Source: a virus. From it: 31,124 bases of DNA. The stretch lies in IMG/VR virus record IMGVR_UViG_3300046010_010929, positions 1 to 31,124 of that record, one strand, 5' to 3'. The notes under the pieces are model-generated. The model was given only the letters and a program-made list of their open reading frames with translations, had not been told where the DNA came from and searched no databases. Below are positions 15,755-21,824 of the stretch, piece after piece (the first letter of the stretch is position 1; each line of letters starts with the position of its first letter). The position numbers and the translations under genes were made by a program.

Positions 15755-16536
15755 TAGACAAAAACGCAAATGTAATTAAAGATCCTAAAATCAAACGTAT
15801 TGTACAATATAGTGATGATAATAAACAAATAAATGTACTTGACCAACGTTTCTATAGACGTAATGATAAGTACTATCCGTCTGTATCTTTGATTTTAAAT
15901 TATTTTCCTAAAAACCAATTCTTTCATTCATGGTTAAAAGATGTAGGACATAATAGCGATATTATTGCCTCTAGAGCTGCTGCTGAAGGTACTCAAGTAC
16001 ACAATGCTGCTGAAGCGCTTATTAATGGTGCTGAAGTAAGTTGGATTGATGAATATGGAAATGCTTTATATAGCCTAGACGTTTGGAAGATGATTCTTAA
16101 ATTTGCTGAATTTTGGAATAAACACAAACCAGAATTAGTAGCAGCAGAATACCATTTATTTTCAGATCAATATGAGTACGCTGGTACAGGTGACTTAGTT
16201 GTTAGATTAAATGATAAATTATGGTTATTAGATATTAAAACGTCTAATTCATTACATACATCATATGATTTACAGTTAGCTGCTTACGCTAAAGCATGGA
16301 ATGAAACACATGATGAACCAATTACCGAAACAGGTATTTTGTGGTTAAAAGCCGCTACTCGTGGTGAAGATAAAAAAGGTGAAAAAATCCAAGGTGCCGG
16401 ATGGCAATTAAAGGTAGTAAGTGAAATTGACCGTAATTTTGAAATGTTCACTAAAATACAAGATATATACAAACTAGAAAATCCCGACGCTAAACCGGCT
16501 ACAGAAACATTACCTACTAGTATTAAAATTAGCTAA
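15751..16536 (+). CDS. PD-(D/E)XK nuclease (RecB/Cas4-like exonuclease)
   Basis: In this 261-residue protein the motifs of RecB-family PD-(D/E)XK nucleases appear in order: EGTQVH at 79-84, Glu in AAEYHLF around 133, GTGDLV with Asp148, LLDIKTS with Asp161 and Lys163, and QLAAYA at 175-180. Asp148, Asp161 and Lys163 would form the catalytic D...D-x-K set. The N-terminal phrase YPSVSLILNYFP is typical of phage members. Such enzymes process DNA ends during recombination-dependent replication or degrade host DNA. It overlaps the primase gene by 4 nt (ATGA), supporting a role in phage DNA metabolism. The nuclease fold is confident; the substrate is not determined. Confidence 0.85.
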   Translation: MIDKNANVIKDPKIKRIVQYSDDNKQINVLDQRFYRRNDKYYPSVSLILNYFPKNQFFHSWLKDVGHNSDIIASRAAAEGTQVHNAAEALINGAEVSWIDEYGNALYSLDVWKMILKFAEFWNKHKPELVAAEYHLFSDQYEYAGTGDLVVRLNDKLWLLDIKTSNSLHTSYDLQLAAYAKAWNETHDEPITETGILWLKAATRGEDKKGEKIQGAGWQLKVVSEIDRNFEMFTKIQDIYKLENPDAKPATETLPTSIKIS

Positions 16537-16544
16537 AACCTGTA

Positions 16545-16554
16545 AATATTTATA
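16545..16554 (+). promoter_or_regulatory. AATATTTATA motif, long-spacing class, followed by dyad
   Basis: The 10-mer sits in the 38-bp gap after the nuclease gene, 20 nt before the ATG at 16575. Extended upstream it reads TAAATATTTATA, containing the palindrome TAAATATTTA. A separate dyad (TATAGT at 16555-16560, ACTATA at 16567-16572) follows directly and could form a small hairpin in the leader or bind a regulator. Confidence 0.45.
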
Positions 16555-16574
16555 TATAGTATATACACTATAAT

Positions 16575-17537
16575 ATGGCAGGATTATCTAAAAATATGTC
16601 GATAAATGACATTGCAAATAAACATAAAGTAGACGTTAACGTCCTTAAGCAAGAGCTTAAAAAAGGTATTAAAGTTGAACATGAGCATACGAGCGACCTT
16701 AAAAAAGCCGCTCGTATCGCTATGGATCATTTATTTGAAGATCCAAAATATTATACTAAGTTAGATAAAATAGGATTAGAAGAAAATAAATCTTTACTTA
16801 ATCAAGATTTAATTAAAGAATTTCTAAAAGCATGTATGCTTGAACTTGGTATAATTAATTTACCTAAAATCACATTATCTAATAACTCACAAGAAGCAAT
16901 TGATATGCGTTCTTGGGGTGGGTATATGCCTGGTAAAAAAGCAATCCATATAGTAACTGCTAAAAGACATCCTGCCGACATATTCAGAACATTAGCACAT
17001 GAATTAGTTCACTACAAACAAGATTTAGAAGGTCGTTTAAAACCTGAATCTGGTGAAACGGGTAGTGAAGATGAGAATGAAGCTAATTCTAAAGCAGCAG
17101 TTATAATGCGTAATTTTGCTCAAGAAAAACCAAATTTATTTGAACATTTACTTAAAGAAGTAGGTGATATAGTAAATGCATTTCCATGGAAATACGATTT
17201 TGTAGATGATGATGGAAATTTCTTTTATACATTCAATACACCTGAAAACAAATATTCTGTAGGTATTACCTACAATGGTGGTAATTCATACGAAATATTA
17301 TTCAATACAGCAGAGGAAATGGGTAAAGATACAGGCGAGAATGTTGCTACAAGAGTAATATCAACTGTATTTGAAATAATGTTAGATTTTATTAATAAAG
17401 AAAACCCAGACGATTTAATTATAAGACCAACTGAAGAAAAAAGAGGTCGCATATATAGACACTATGCTGAGAAAAATATACCTGATGGATATAAATTAAT
17501 ATCAATAGGTGACACCCAGCATTGGATAAAAAAATAA
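16575..17537 (+). CDS. Modular HExxH metallopeptidase-like protein with DUF5661-like N-terminal domain
   Basis: The 320-residue protein has three parts. Residues 29-62 (KGIKVEHEHT, then ARIAMDHLFEDPKYYTKL) match the small domain I know as DUF5661, common in phages. Residues 85-185 contain AHELVHYKQD with HELVH at 142-146 and a downstream ENEANSKA (167-174) that could give the third ligand of a gluzincin-type zinc site. Residues 196-320 form a separate C-terminal domain (KYDFVDDDGN ... GYKLISIGDTQHW). Between parts two and three lies HLLKEVG, an L-x-E site of the kind the head protease cuts. It may be a packaged peptidase, but it lacks the N-terminal leader of its neighbours. Peptidase activity is inferred from the motif. 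Confidence 0.6.
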   Translation: MAGLSKNMSINDIANKHKVDVNVLKQELKKGIKVEHEHTSDLKKAARIAMDHLFEDPKYYTKLDKIGLEENKSLLNQDLIKEFLKACMLELGIINLPKITLSNNSQEAIDMRSWGGYMPGKKAIHIVTAKRHPADIFRTLAHELVHYKQDLEGRLKPESGETGSEDENEANSKAAVIMRNFAQEKPNLFEHLLKEVGDIVNAFPWKYDFVDDDGNFFYTFNTPENKYSVGITYNGGNSYEILFNTAEEMGKDTGENVATRVISTVFEIMLDFINKENPDDLIIRPTEEKRGRIYRHYAEKNIPDGYKLISIGDTQHWIKK

Positions 17538-17541
17538 AGTT

Positions 17542-18111
17542 ATGAAAGAAACTCAATTAAAAAAGCAATTCACAGAACGTGATTTGCAACGTGTACGAAA
17601 TTTAGCAACAAAGAGAGTAAATGATAAAACAGTTACTTCTGTTGGCTATACTAAAGCTGAAGAACACCACGTTGAAGGTGATGTTTGGGAAGAAAATAAT
17701 CGCATGTGGACTATTAAAAACGGTATTAAGCGTACTGTACGTAAAATAGAAAATGTTGCTACACCATTCTTATGCCCTAAATGTTCTAAACCTATGAACC
17801 ATGACATCGATAAAAAGATGTACAGTATTCATAAAATGTGTTTGCACTGCACTACCGAAATGGAAAGTGAATTAAAAATGCAAGGCAAATATGAAGAGTA
17901 TGAGCGTAATATGATTATGAAAAATGCTCAATATTTTGCCGATAACGTTTCTAGCGGATTAGATCAATTTTTGGATGATATAATTAACGAATCATATGTG
18001 ATGGAGGATGGAACTATCCAAAATTGGGTGGGTAATGGCTTGAACAAAGCGGAAATTAAACAACAAATCATGGATAAGTTACAAAAAATAAAATCATTAG
18101 CAAAAGATTAA
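17542..18111 (+). CDS. Zinc-ribbon phage protein of unknown function (189 aa)
   Basis: Residues 76-103 hold a clear treble-clef/zinc-ribbon pattern: CPKC at 78-81 and CLHC at 100-103 with the intervening KPMNHDIDKKMYSIHKM. The N-terminal 70 residues are basic and helical (RDLQRVRNLATKRV, then GDVWEENNRMWTIKNGIKRT). The C-terminal part is helical and acidic to mixed. No leader of the MIKL type is present. The gene follows the HExxH gene by 4 nt and its stop codon runs into an AATATTTATA motif. Zinc-ribbon proteins of this size in phages often bind nucleic acids or host transcription proteins, but nothing here decides the role. Confidence 0.65.
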   Translation: MKETQLKKQFTERDLQRVRNLATKRVNDKTVTSVGYTKAEEHHVEGDVWEENNRMWTIKNGIKRTVRKIENVATPFLCPKCSKPMNHDIDKKMYSIHKMCLHCTTEMESELKMQGKYEEYERNMIMKNAQYFADNVSSGLDQFLDDIINESYVMEDGTIQNWVGNGLNKAEIKQQIMDKLQKIKSLAKD

Positions 18112-18120
18112 ATATTTATA
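18111..18120 (+). promoter_or_regulatory. AATATTTATA motif abutting a stop codon
   Basis: The TAA stop of the zinc-ribbon gene supplies the first A of this copy, giving TAAATATTTATA. Sixteen nucleotides separate it from the first possible ATG (18137) and 22 from the in-frame ATG at 18143, which brackets the 19-20 nt spacing of three other copies. Confidence 0.4.
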
Positions 18121-18136
18121 CCTAAACGTAATACAG

Positions 18137-18415
18137 ATGGGTATGAATAATGTATGGACACTGTTGATAACAGTAATAACGGTTTTGGGTAGTACGACTG
18201 CTTTCCGTTATTATGAAAAACGTGCTATGCATAAAGAACGTGATGATGATTTTATTCGCCATGACTGTAAAGATCGTATATCTAAATTAGAAGCATTACT
18301 TGAAGAATCATCAAGAGAAAAAGACGAAATGCGCAAGCAAATTTTAGACTTAGTAAGTGAAGTAGCATCATTACGTACTGAAATTAAATATCTAAACAAT
18401 AAAAGATCACTATAA
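18137..18415 (+). CDS. Membrane-anchored coiled-coil protein (possible spanin-like)
   Basis: This 92-residue protein has one N-terminal membrane segment (VWTLLITVITVLGSTTAF, about residues 6-23), followed by a basic stretch (RYYEKRAMHKER) and a long charged coiled coil to about residue 85 (KLEALLEESSREKDEM, then ILDLVSEVASLRTEI). One anchor plus a periplasmic coiled coil is the layout of an inner-membrane spanin such as Rz. However, no lysin, holin or outer spanin is visible nearby, so a host-membrane or virion role remains possible. In-frame ATGs lie at 18137 and 18143; the first is used here. Topology is directly readable; lysis function is a guess. Confidence 0.55.
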   Translation: MGMNNVWTLLITVITVLGSTTAFRYYEKRAMHKERDDDFIRHDCKDRISKLEALLEESSREKDEMRKQILDLVSEVASLRTEIKYLNNKRSL

Positions 18416-18416
18416 C

Positions 18417-18653
18417 ATGTATACTTTATCTGAAATGTTAGGGCTTGTTACTGAAGGCAAAATTGAATATCCAGCAGACCATGAACCAGGAATGCGTGTA
18501 ACTAAAGGTGGTTCAATGTGTGCTAACTGTGAATACTGGATTGAAAAAGGTAATTTGTGTAATAACAAATATTGGTTACAATGGCACGATGGGGATGCTA
18601 AAGTTCCTGCTCCTGCTGATGAATATTGTTGTAACTGGTGGCACGCAAAATAA
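18417..18653 (+). CDS. Small HiPIP-like cysteine protein with possible head leader
   Basis: This 78-residue protein begins MYTLSEMLGLVTEG, which resembles the head-targeting leaders of the following genes with a possible cut after V-T-E (residue 13). The remainder has C35-A-N-C38, C48 and a C71-C72 pair followed by NWW (YCCNWW). The order CxxCxxW...C...VP.PADxYCCNW recalls high-potential iron-sulphur proteins, where four Cys bind a 4Fe-4S cluster and the last is set in a GWC..W context. The spacing is not canonical, so a zinc site is an alternative. It lies 1 nt after the coiled-coil gene and 3 nt before the next MIKL gene. Confidence 0.5.
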   Translation: MYTLSEMLGLVTEGKIEYPADHEPGMRVTKGGSMCANCEYWIEKGNLCNNKYWLQWHDGDAKVPAPADEYCCNWWHAK

Positions 18654-18656
18654 ATT

Positions 18657-18974
18657 ATGATTAAATTACTAGACATATTAACTGAGGTTAAAGAAACATT
18701 TGAAATGTTTGCCCAAACACGTGGTAAAGGTGCTGCTAAAATTGCTGCTACTGCTGAAGAAAAAGGAGGATTATCCTTATTAACTTGGCACCATTTTAAA
18801 GTTAAGGCTCCATACTATAAAAAAGCAACTGAAGGTAAATTTGATAAAGAAGCTGCTAAAAAAGAATTTGAAGAAACATATAAAAAGATATCATTAGATA
18901 TGACTCAAACCGAATTTCAACGTGAAGTTGGTCGTCTAGAGGTATTAGGTGAATTACTAATAAGAGAAAAATGA
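18657..18974 (+). CDS. Putative head-packaged protein (MIKL leader), 105 aa
   Basis: The N-terminus MIKLLDILTE matches the shared leader, with the predicted cut after L-T-E (residue 10) leaving a mature protein of about 95 residues. The mature part is helical and Lys/Glu-rich, with a distinctive TWHHFKVKAPYYKKATEGKFD motif (split at residues 42-61) and no Cys or membrane segment. I associate this motif with conserved proteins of unknown function in large phages. The stop overlaps the next start (ATGA). Net basic character and small size resemble T4 internal proteins that are ejected with DNA. Function after ejection is unknown. Confidence 0.6.
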   Translation: MIKLLDILTEVKETFEMFAQTRGKGAAKIAATAEEKGGLSLLTWHHFKVKAPYYKKATEGKFDKEAAKKEFEETYKKISLDMTQTEFQREVGRLEVLGELLIREK

Positions 18975-19387
18975 TTAAATTAACCGACATATTATTAGAA
19001 ATAATAACTGAGAAGAAGCTTTGCCCTAAGGGTAAAGCCTACTATAATCGTCGTATAGCAGCAGGTGAAAAACCATCAGCTTACCTATCAGGACGTGCAG
19101 TTAAGGTATGTAAAGGATTAATGAAAGAAGATGATTTAGATGAATCATTACGTGATTGGTTTGAAAAAGAAGATTGGGTTCGTATTGATACACAAGGTAA
19201 TATAACTGGTCCTTGTGGTACAATGAAAAAAGGTAAAGCAACAACTCGTTGTTTGCCTCGCGCTAAAGCAAATAGTTTAACTAAAGCAGAACGTGCTGCT
19301 ACTGCTCGTAAGAAAGTAGCTGGTTCTAAAAAAGGCAAACAATTTGTACCTAATACTAAAAAAGCAAAAGTAAAACTTAATAAATAG
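18971..19387 (+). CDS. Basic head-packaged protein with DUF5872-like domain
   Basis: The protein opens MIKLTDILLEIITE, the shared leader with two possible cuts (L-L-E at 10, I-T-E at 14). A short CPKGKAYYNRRIAAGEKPSA segment follows. From residue 60 comes SLRDWFEKEDWVRID, GPCGTMKKGKATTRCLPRAK and KAERAATARKKVA, which I recognise, from memory, as the DUF5872-type domain seen in phages. The last 35 residues are extremely Lys-rich. A Cys-containing basic protein with a targeting leader fits a DNA-associated internal head protein that enters the cell with the genome. The precise activity is unknown. Confidence 0.6.
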   Translation: MIKLTDILLEIITEKKLCPKGKAYYNRRIAAGEKPSAYLSGRAVKVCKGLMKEDDLDESLRDWFEKEDWVRIDTQGNITGPCGTMKKGKATTRCLPRAKANSLTKAERAATARKKVAGSKKGKQFVPNTKKAKVKLNK

Positions 19388-19393
19388 ATTACA

Positions 19394-19753
19394 ATGAATT
19401 TAGCTGAAGAAGAAATATATGAATATGATGTTGAAAATATGGATGATACAAGAGATTTCATTACCTTTATCAAAGAATATGTTCAACAATTATCTGAATC
19501 TGAAATAACCGAAGCAGAATACCAAGGACGCAAGGTACAATTAGGTAAACCAATGCGTGGTGATTCTAAAAAGTTTAAAGTGTATGTTAAAAACCCTAAA
19601 ACTGGTAAAGTTGTTAAAGTAAACTTTGGCCAAAAGGGTATGAACATAAAGAAAAATAATCCTAAACGTCGTGCTGCTTTTAGAGCAAGACATAACTGCA
19701 AAAATCCAGGACCACGTACTAAAGCTAGATATTGGTCTTGCAGAGCATGGTAA
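19394..19753 (+). CDS. Basic head-packaged protein with C-terminal RARHNC...YWSCRAW domain
   Basis: In this 119-residue protein, residues 1-43 form an acidic helical prosegment ending SESEITE, followed by AEYQGRKVQLGKP. The I-T-E/A junction at 43-44 is a good prohead-protease site, so the prosegment may be a longer targeting sequence. The mature part is strongly basic: KKFKVYVKNPKTGKVVKVNF, then NPKRRAAFRARHNC, and a terminal KARYWSCRAW. Two Cys may bind metal. I have seen this conserved domain in many large phages without a known function. It follows two other small basic packaged candidates and ends 1 nt before the next MIKL start. Confidence 0.6.
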   Translation: MNLAEEEIYEYDVENMDDTRDFITFIKEYVQQLSESEITEAEYQGRKVQLGKPMRGDSKKFKVYVKNPKTGKVVKVNFGQKGMNIKKNNPKRRAAFRARHNCKNPGPRTKARYWSCRAW

Positions 19754-19754
19754 T

Positions 19755-21035
19755 ATGATTAAACTAATAGACATATTAAGTGAAATAATTGATCCGTCTG
19801 AAGCATATAACGATACAGACGCAGTTCAAACGCTAATTGATGGCAAAAGAAATTTAGCATTTATTGTTGAAAAGTCTAATAATAAAGATAATTGGGCTCG
19901 TATACAAAAAATGATAGCAGACAATGGTTTAAAAGCAATGTACGTTAAAGGCAATACAAATAACGCTTATGTTGTATACACACCTGGTAGTGAATCTAAA
20001 GCTAATGAATTAAAAGATATTGCCCAAACATATGATGGTTATTTATCTGCTAATGCTACTAAAGAAGATACTATAAAAATAGGTGAATTATTAGGATACG
20101 ATTATGATAAAATAATGGCGTATGTTGATAAAAATTTTCCTAAAACTGAAGCTAGAGTAACGCCTGTAAGAATGGATAATCCTTTTGAGTGGAATAGTGA
20201 ATGTATAAAACAATTAAGAAATAAAACAAATAAACCTATATCTAAATTAAATTTTAAAATAGGTAAATATAATGTTACGGGTGATGAATACGGAGCTAAA
20301 ATGACGTGGGATGAAGGTAATCAATTTTTATCTGTAGTTACAAAACGTAATGCTGAAAATTTATTTACACGTTTAAATATACAACCTGAAGAAGTATATA
20401 TAGGTGTTGTTCCTACTAGATGTGCATATTCATATTATATTATAGGAAACTATAATGATAATCCAATAGCTATTGCTAGAAAAGAATCATCAAGCCCAAT
20501 GTCTGGACAGACATATTTAACAACTCCTAATGTTAAAAAACAACTTAATAAATTTGGAACTGAAGATTTTCCTGAAGATTCTTTAGAAGAAGCTAGAGTA
20601 ACGCCTGTAGGAATGAGTAGAATATTACCAAAAGAAGATGTTCCATTTATAGCAAAATTAACAGAAATGTTTGGGGAAGGTGATAGCGGGTTTGACCTAT
20701 ATGAACCAGCATCTGGACATTATGAATTAGAATATTATGAAGATGATGATAATGAAGAAATGTACAATGAATTTAAAGCATTTGTATCAAAACACAAACC
20801 AGGAACTACATTAGTAAGTAAAGATATATTTGACTTTTTTTCATGTCCTGGTGCTCCTTCAAATTCTTATCAAGTTACAATTACAATAGATAAGGACAAA
20901 GATATATTTGTAAAATCACCATACATAGATTCAGAAGGAAATTATAGTGTAGGCTGGTTTGATACATCAGGCAAATACCACGCAGACACTAAAAACTTTG
21001 ATGAAGATGGAAATTATATAGGAGGCAATGCATAA
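19755..21035 (+). CDS. Three-module head-packaged polyprotein with EARVTPV linkers
   Basis: The start is set at 19755, not at an upstream in-frame ATG (19671) inside the previous gene, because 19755 gives the shared leader MIKLIDILSE, 1 nt after the preceding stop. The 426-residue product is split by KTEARVTPVRM (Glu132) and LEEARVTPVGM (Glu279) into three domains of about 120-150 residues after the leader. Domain 1 is alpha/beta (NLAFIVEKSN ... GYLSANATKED). Domain 2 is beta-rich. Domain 3 is acidic (DDDNEEMYNEF). The 3' end overlaps the next gene by 8 nt. Glu279 fits L-x-E/A; Glu132 does not fit the strict rule. Module functions are unrecognised. Confidence 0.65.
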   Translation: MIKLIDILSEIIDPSEAYNDTDAVQTLIDGKRNLAFIVEKSNNKDNWARIQKMIADNGLKAMYVKGNTNNAYVVYTPGSESKANELKDIAQTYDGYLSANATKEDTIKIGELLGYDYDKIMAYVDKNFPKTEARVTPVRMDNPFEWNSECIKQLRNKTNKPISKLNFKIGKYNVTGDEYGAKMTWDEGNQFLSVVTKRNAENLFTRLNIQPEEVYIGVVPTRCAYSYYIIGNYNDNPIAIARKESSSPMSGQTYLTTPNVKKQLNKFGTEDFPEDSLEEARVTPVGMSRILPKEDVPFIAKLTEMFGEGDSGFDLYEPASGHYELEYYEDDDNEEMYNEFKAFVSKHKPGTTLVSKDIFDFFSCPGAPSNSYQVTITIDKDKDIFVKSPYIDSEGNYSVGWFDTSGKYHADTKNFDEDGNYIGGNA

Positions 21036-21432
21036 TATATTAGACGAAATATTATCCATTCAACAACAACACCCTAACATTTATGTTGGTGGTAGTGTTG
21101 CTCTTATATTACAAGAAGCTATTCCACCCAGGAAACCTAAAGATGTTGATTTAATTTCTACATACAAAACTCACATATACGATATATTTGGTATAGATAA
21201 AGAAAAGCATTGGAGAATTAAAAATACAAGACGTAATGGTATTACGTTTGATTTATTCCATAATCCTAATGCTCAATACGTAGAATACAATTATAACGGT
21301 AATATTATTAAATTATCTCCTGTTGACGAAACAATGGAGTGGAAAACAGCTCAATTAAATAAACGTCACCCTGAGGGATATAGAGTAGAATATTTTAAAA
21401 AACATTTAACCGATTTACAGTACGCTATATGA
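21028..21432 (+). CDS. Minimal nucleotidyltransferase-fold protein
   Basis: In this 134-residue protein, YVGGSVALIL (19-28) is followed by RKPKDVDLIS (35-44). The GG/S...DxD arrangement is the signature of the nucleotidyltransferase superfamily, where the Asp pair binds metal for nucleotidyl transfer. A third Asp may be in FDLF (around 75-78, 'ITFDLFHN'). The protein is little more than one minimal domain, like MNT/HEPN-type or tRNA-CCA-like stand-alone NTases. No EARV motif and no clear leader is present, although ILDEIL lies near the N-terminus. It is inserted between two leader-bearing genes, overlapping both (8 nt and ATGA). Possible role: nucleotidylation of a host RNA or protein target, inferred only. 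Confidence 0.6.
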   Translation: MHNILDEILSIQQQHPNIYVGGSVALILQEAIPPRKPKDVDLISTYKTHIYDIFGIDKEKHWRIKNTRRNGITFDLFHNPNAQYVEYNYNGNIIKLSPVDETMEWKTAQLNKRHPEGYRVEYFKKHLTDLQYAI

Positions 21433-21812
21433 TTAAGTTAACAGATATATTAAACGAAGCTAGAGTAGTACCTGTGGGTATGACTAACAAACAAAAAATA
21501 ATTGATAACATATGGAACTTTAACCCATATTTTTTATATGGATTAATAGGCAAAGCAACAATAAAAGATTGGATAAAAACATTTGGATATGACGAATCTA
21601 CTTCTTTATCTAAATTTTTACAAGATGAATGGAACTATAAAGATGAAAACTTAAAAGAAGCTACACAATTAATAGAAACATATTTCCAATCAATCAAACC
21701 AGAAGATATAAAAATAGCCAACGGCAAAACAGACATATCAGGATATAAGCACATTGAAGAAGTATGTCCAGAAGGCGATGATGATTGTTATGTTATAATA
21801 ACTAAGTTTTAA
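21429..21812 (+). CDS. Head-packaged protein whose leader fuses directly to EARVVPVGM
   Basis: The 127-residue protein begins MIKLTDILNEARVVPVGM. This joins the N-terminal leader (cut after L-N-E at residue 10) to the EARVxPVGM motif found as internal linkers elsewhere, showing that the two elements are the same cleavage/packaging unit. The remainder is helical (IDNIWNFNPYFLYGLIGKAT ... LIETYFQSIKPED) and ends with an acidic, Cys-containing tail (CPEGDDDCYVII). The mature protein would start ARVVPVGM and be about 117 residues. It overlaps the NTase gene (ATGA), and its TAA runs into an AATATTTATA motif. Function in the cell is unknown. Confidence 0.65.
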   Translation: MIKLTDILNEARVVPVGMTNKQKIIDNIWNFNPYFLYGLIGKATIKDWIKTFGYDESTSLSKFLQDEWNYKDENLKEATQLIETYFQSIKPEDIKIANGKTDISGYKHIEEVCPEGDDDCYVIITKF

Positions 21813-21821
21813 ATATTTATA
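21812..21821 (+). promoter_or_regulatory. AATATTTATA motif, 3-nt spacing class
   Basis: This copy begins at the last base of the upstream TAA stop (TAAATATTTATA) and ends only 3 nt before the ATG at 21825. The same 3-nt spacing recurs at 25579-25588 and 27861-27870, each before a gene starting ATGAAAT. This is too close for a conventional leader. Confidence 0.4.
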
Positions 21822-21824
21822 TAT

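Noticed and set aside
19671-19754. Upstream start at 19671 for the three-module protein
   Set aside because: It would overlap the previous gene by 83 bases and place the MIKLIDILSE leader 28 residues inside. The ATG at 19755 gives the shared leader and 1-nt spacing.
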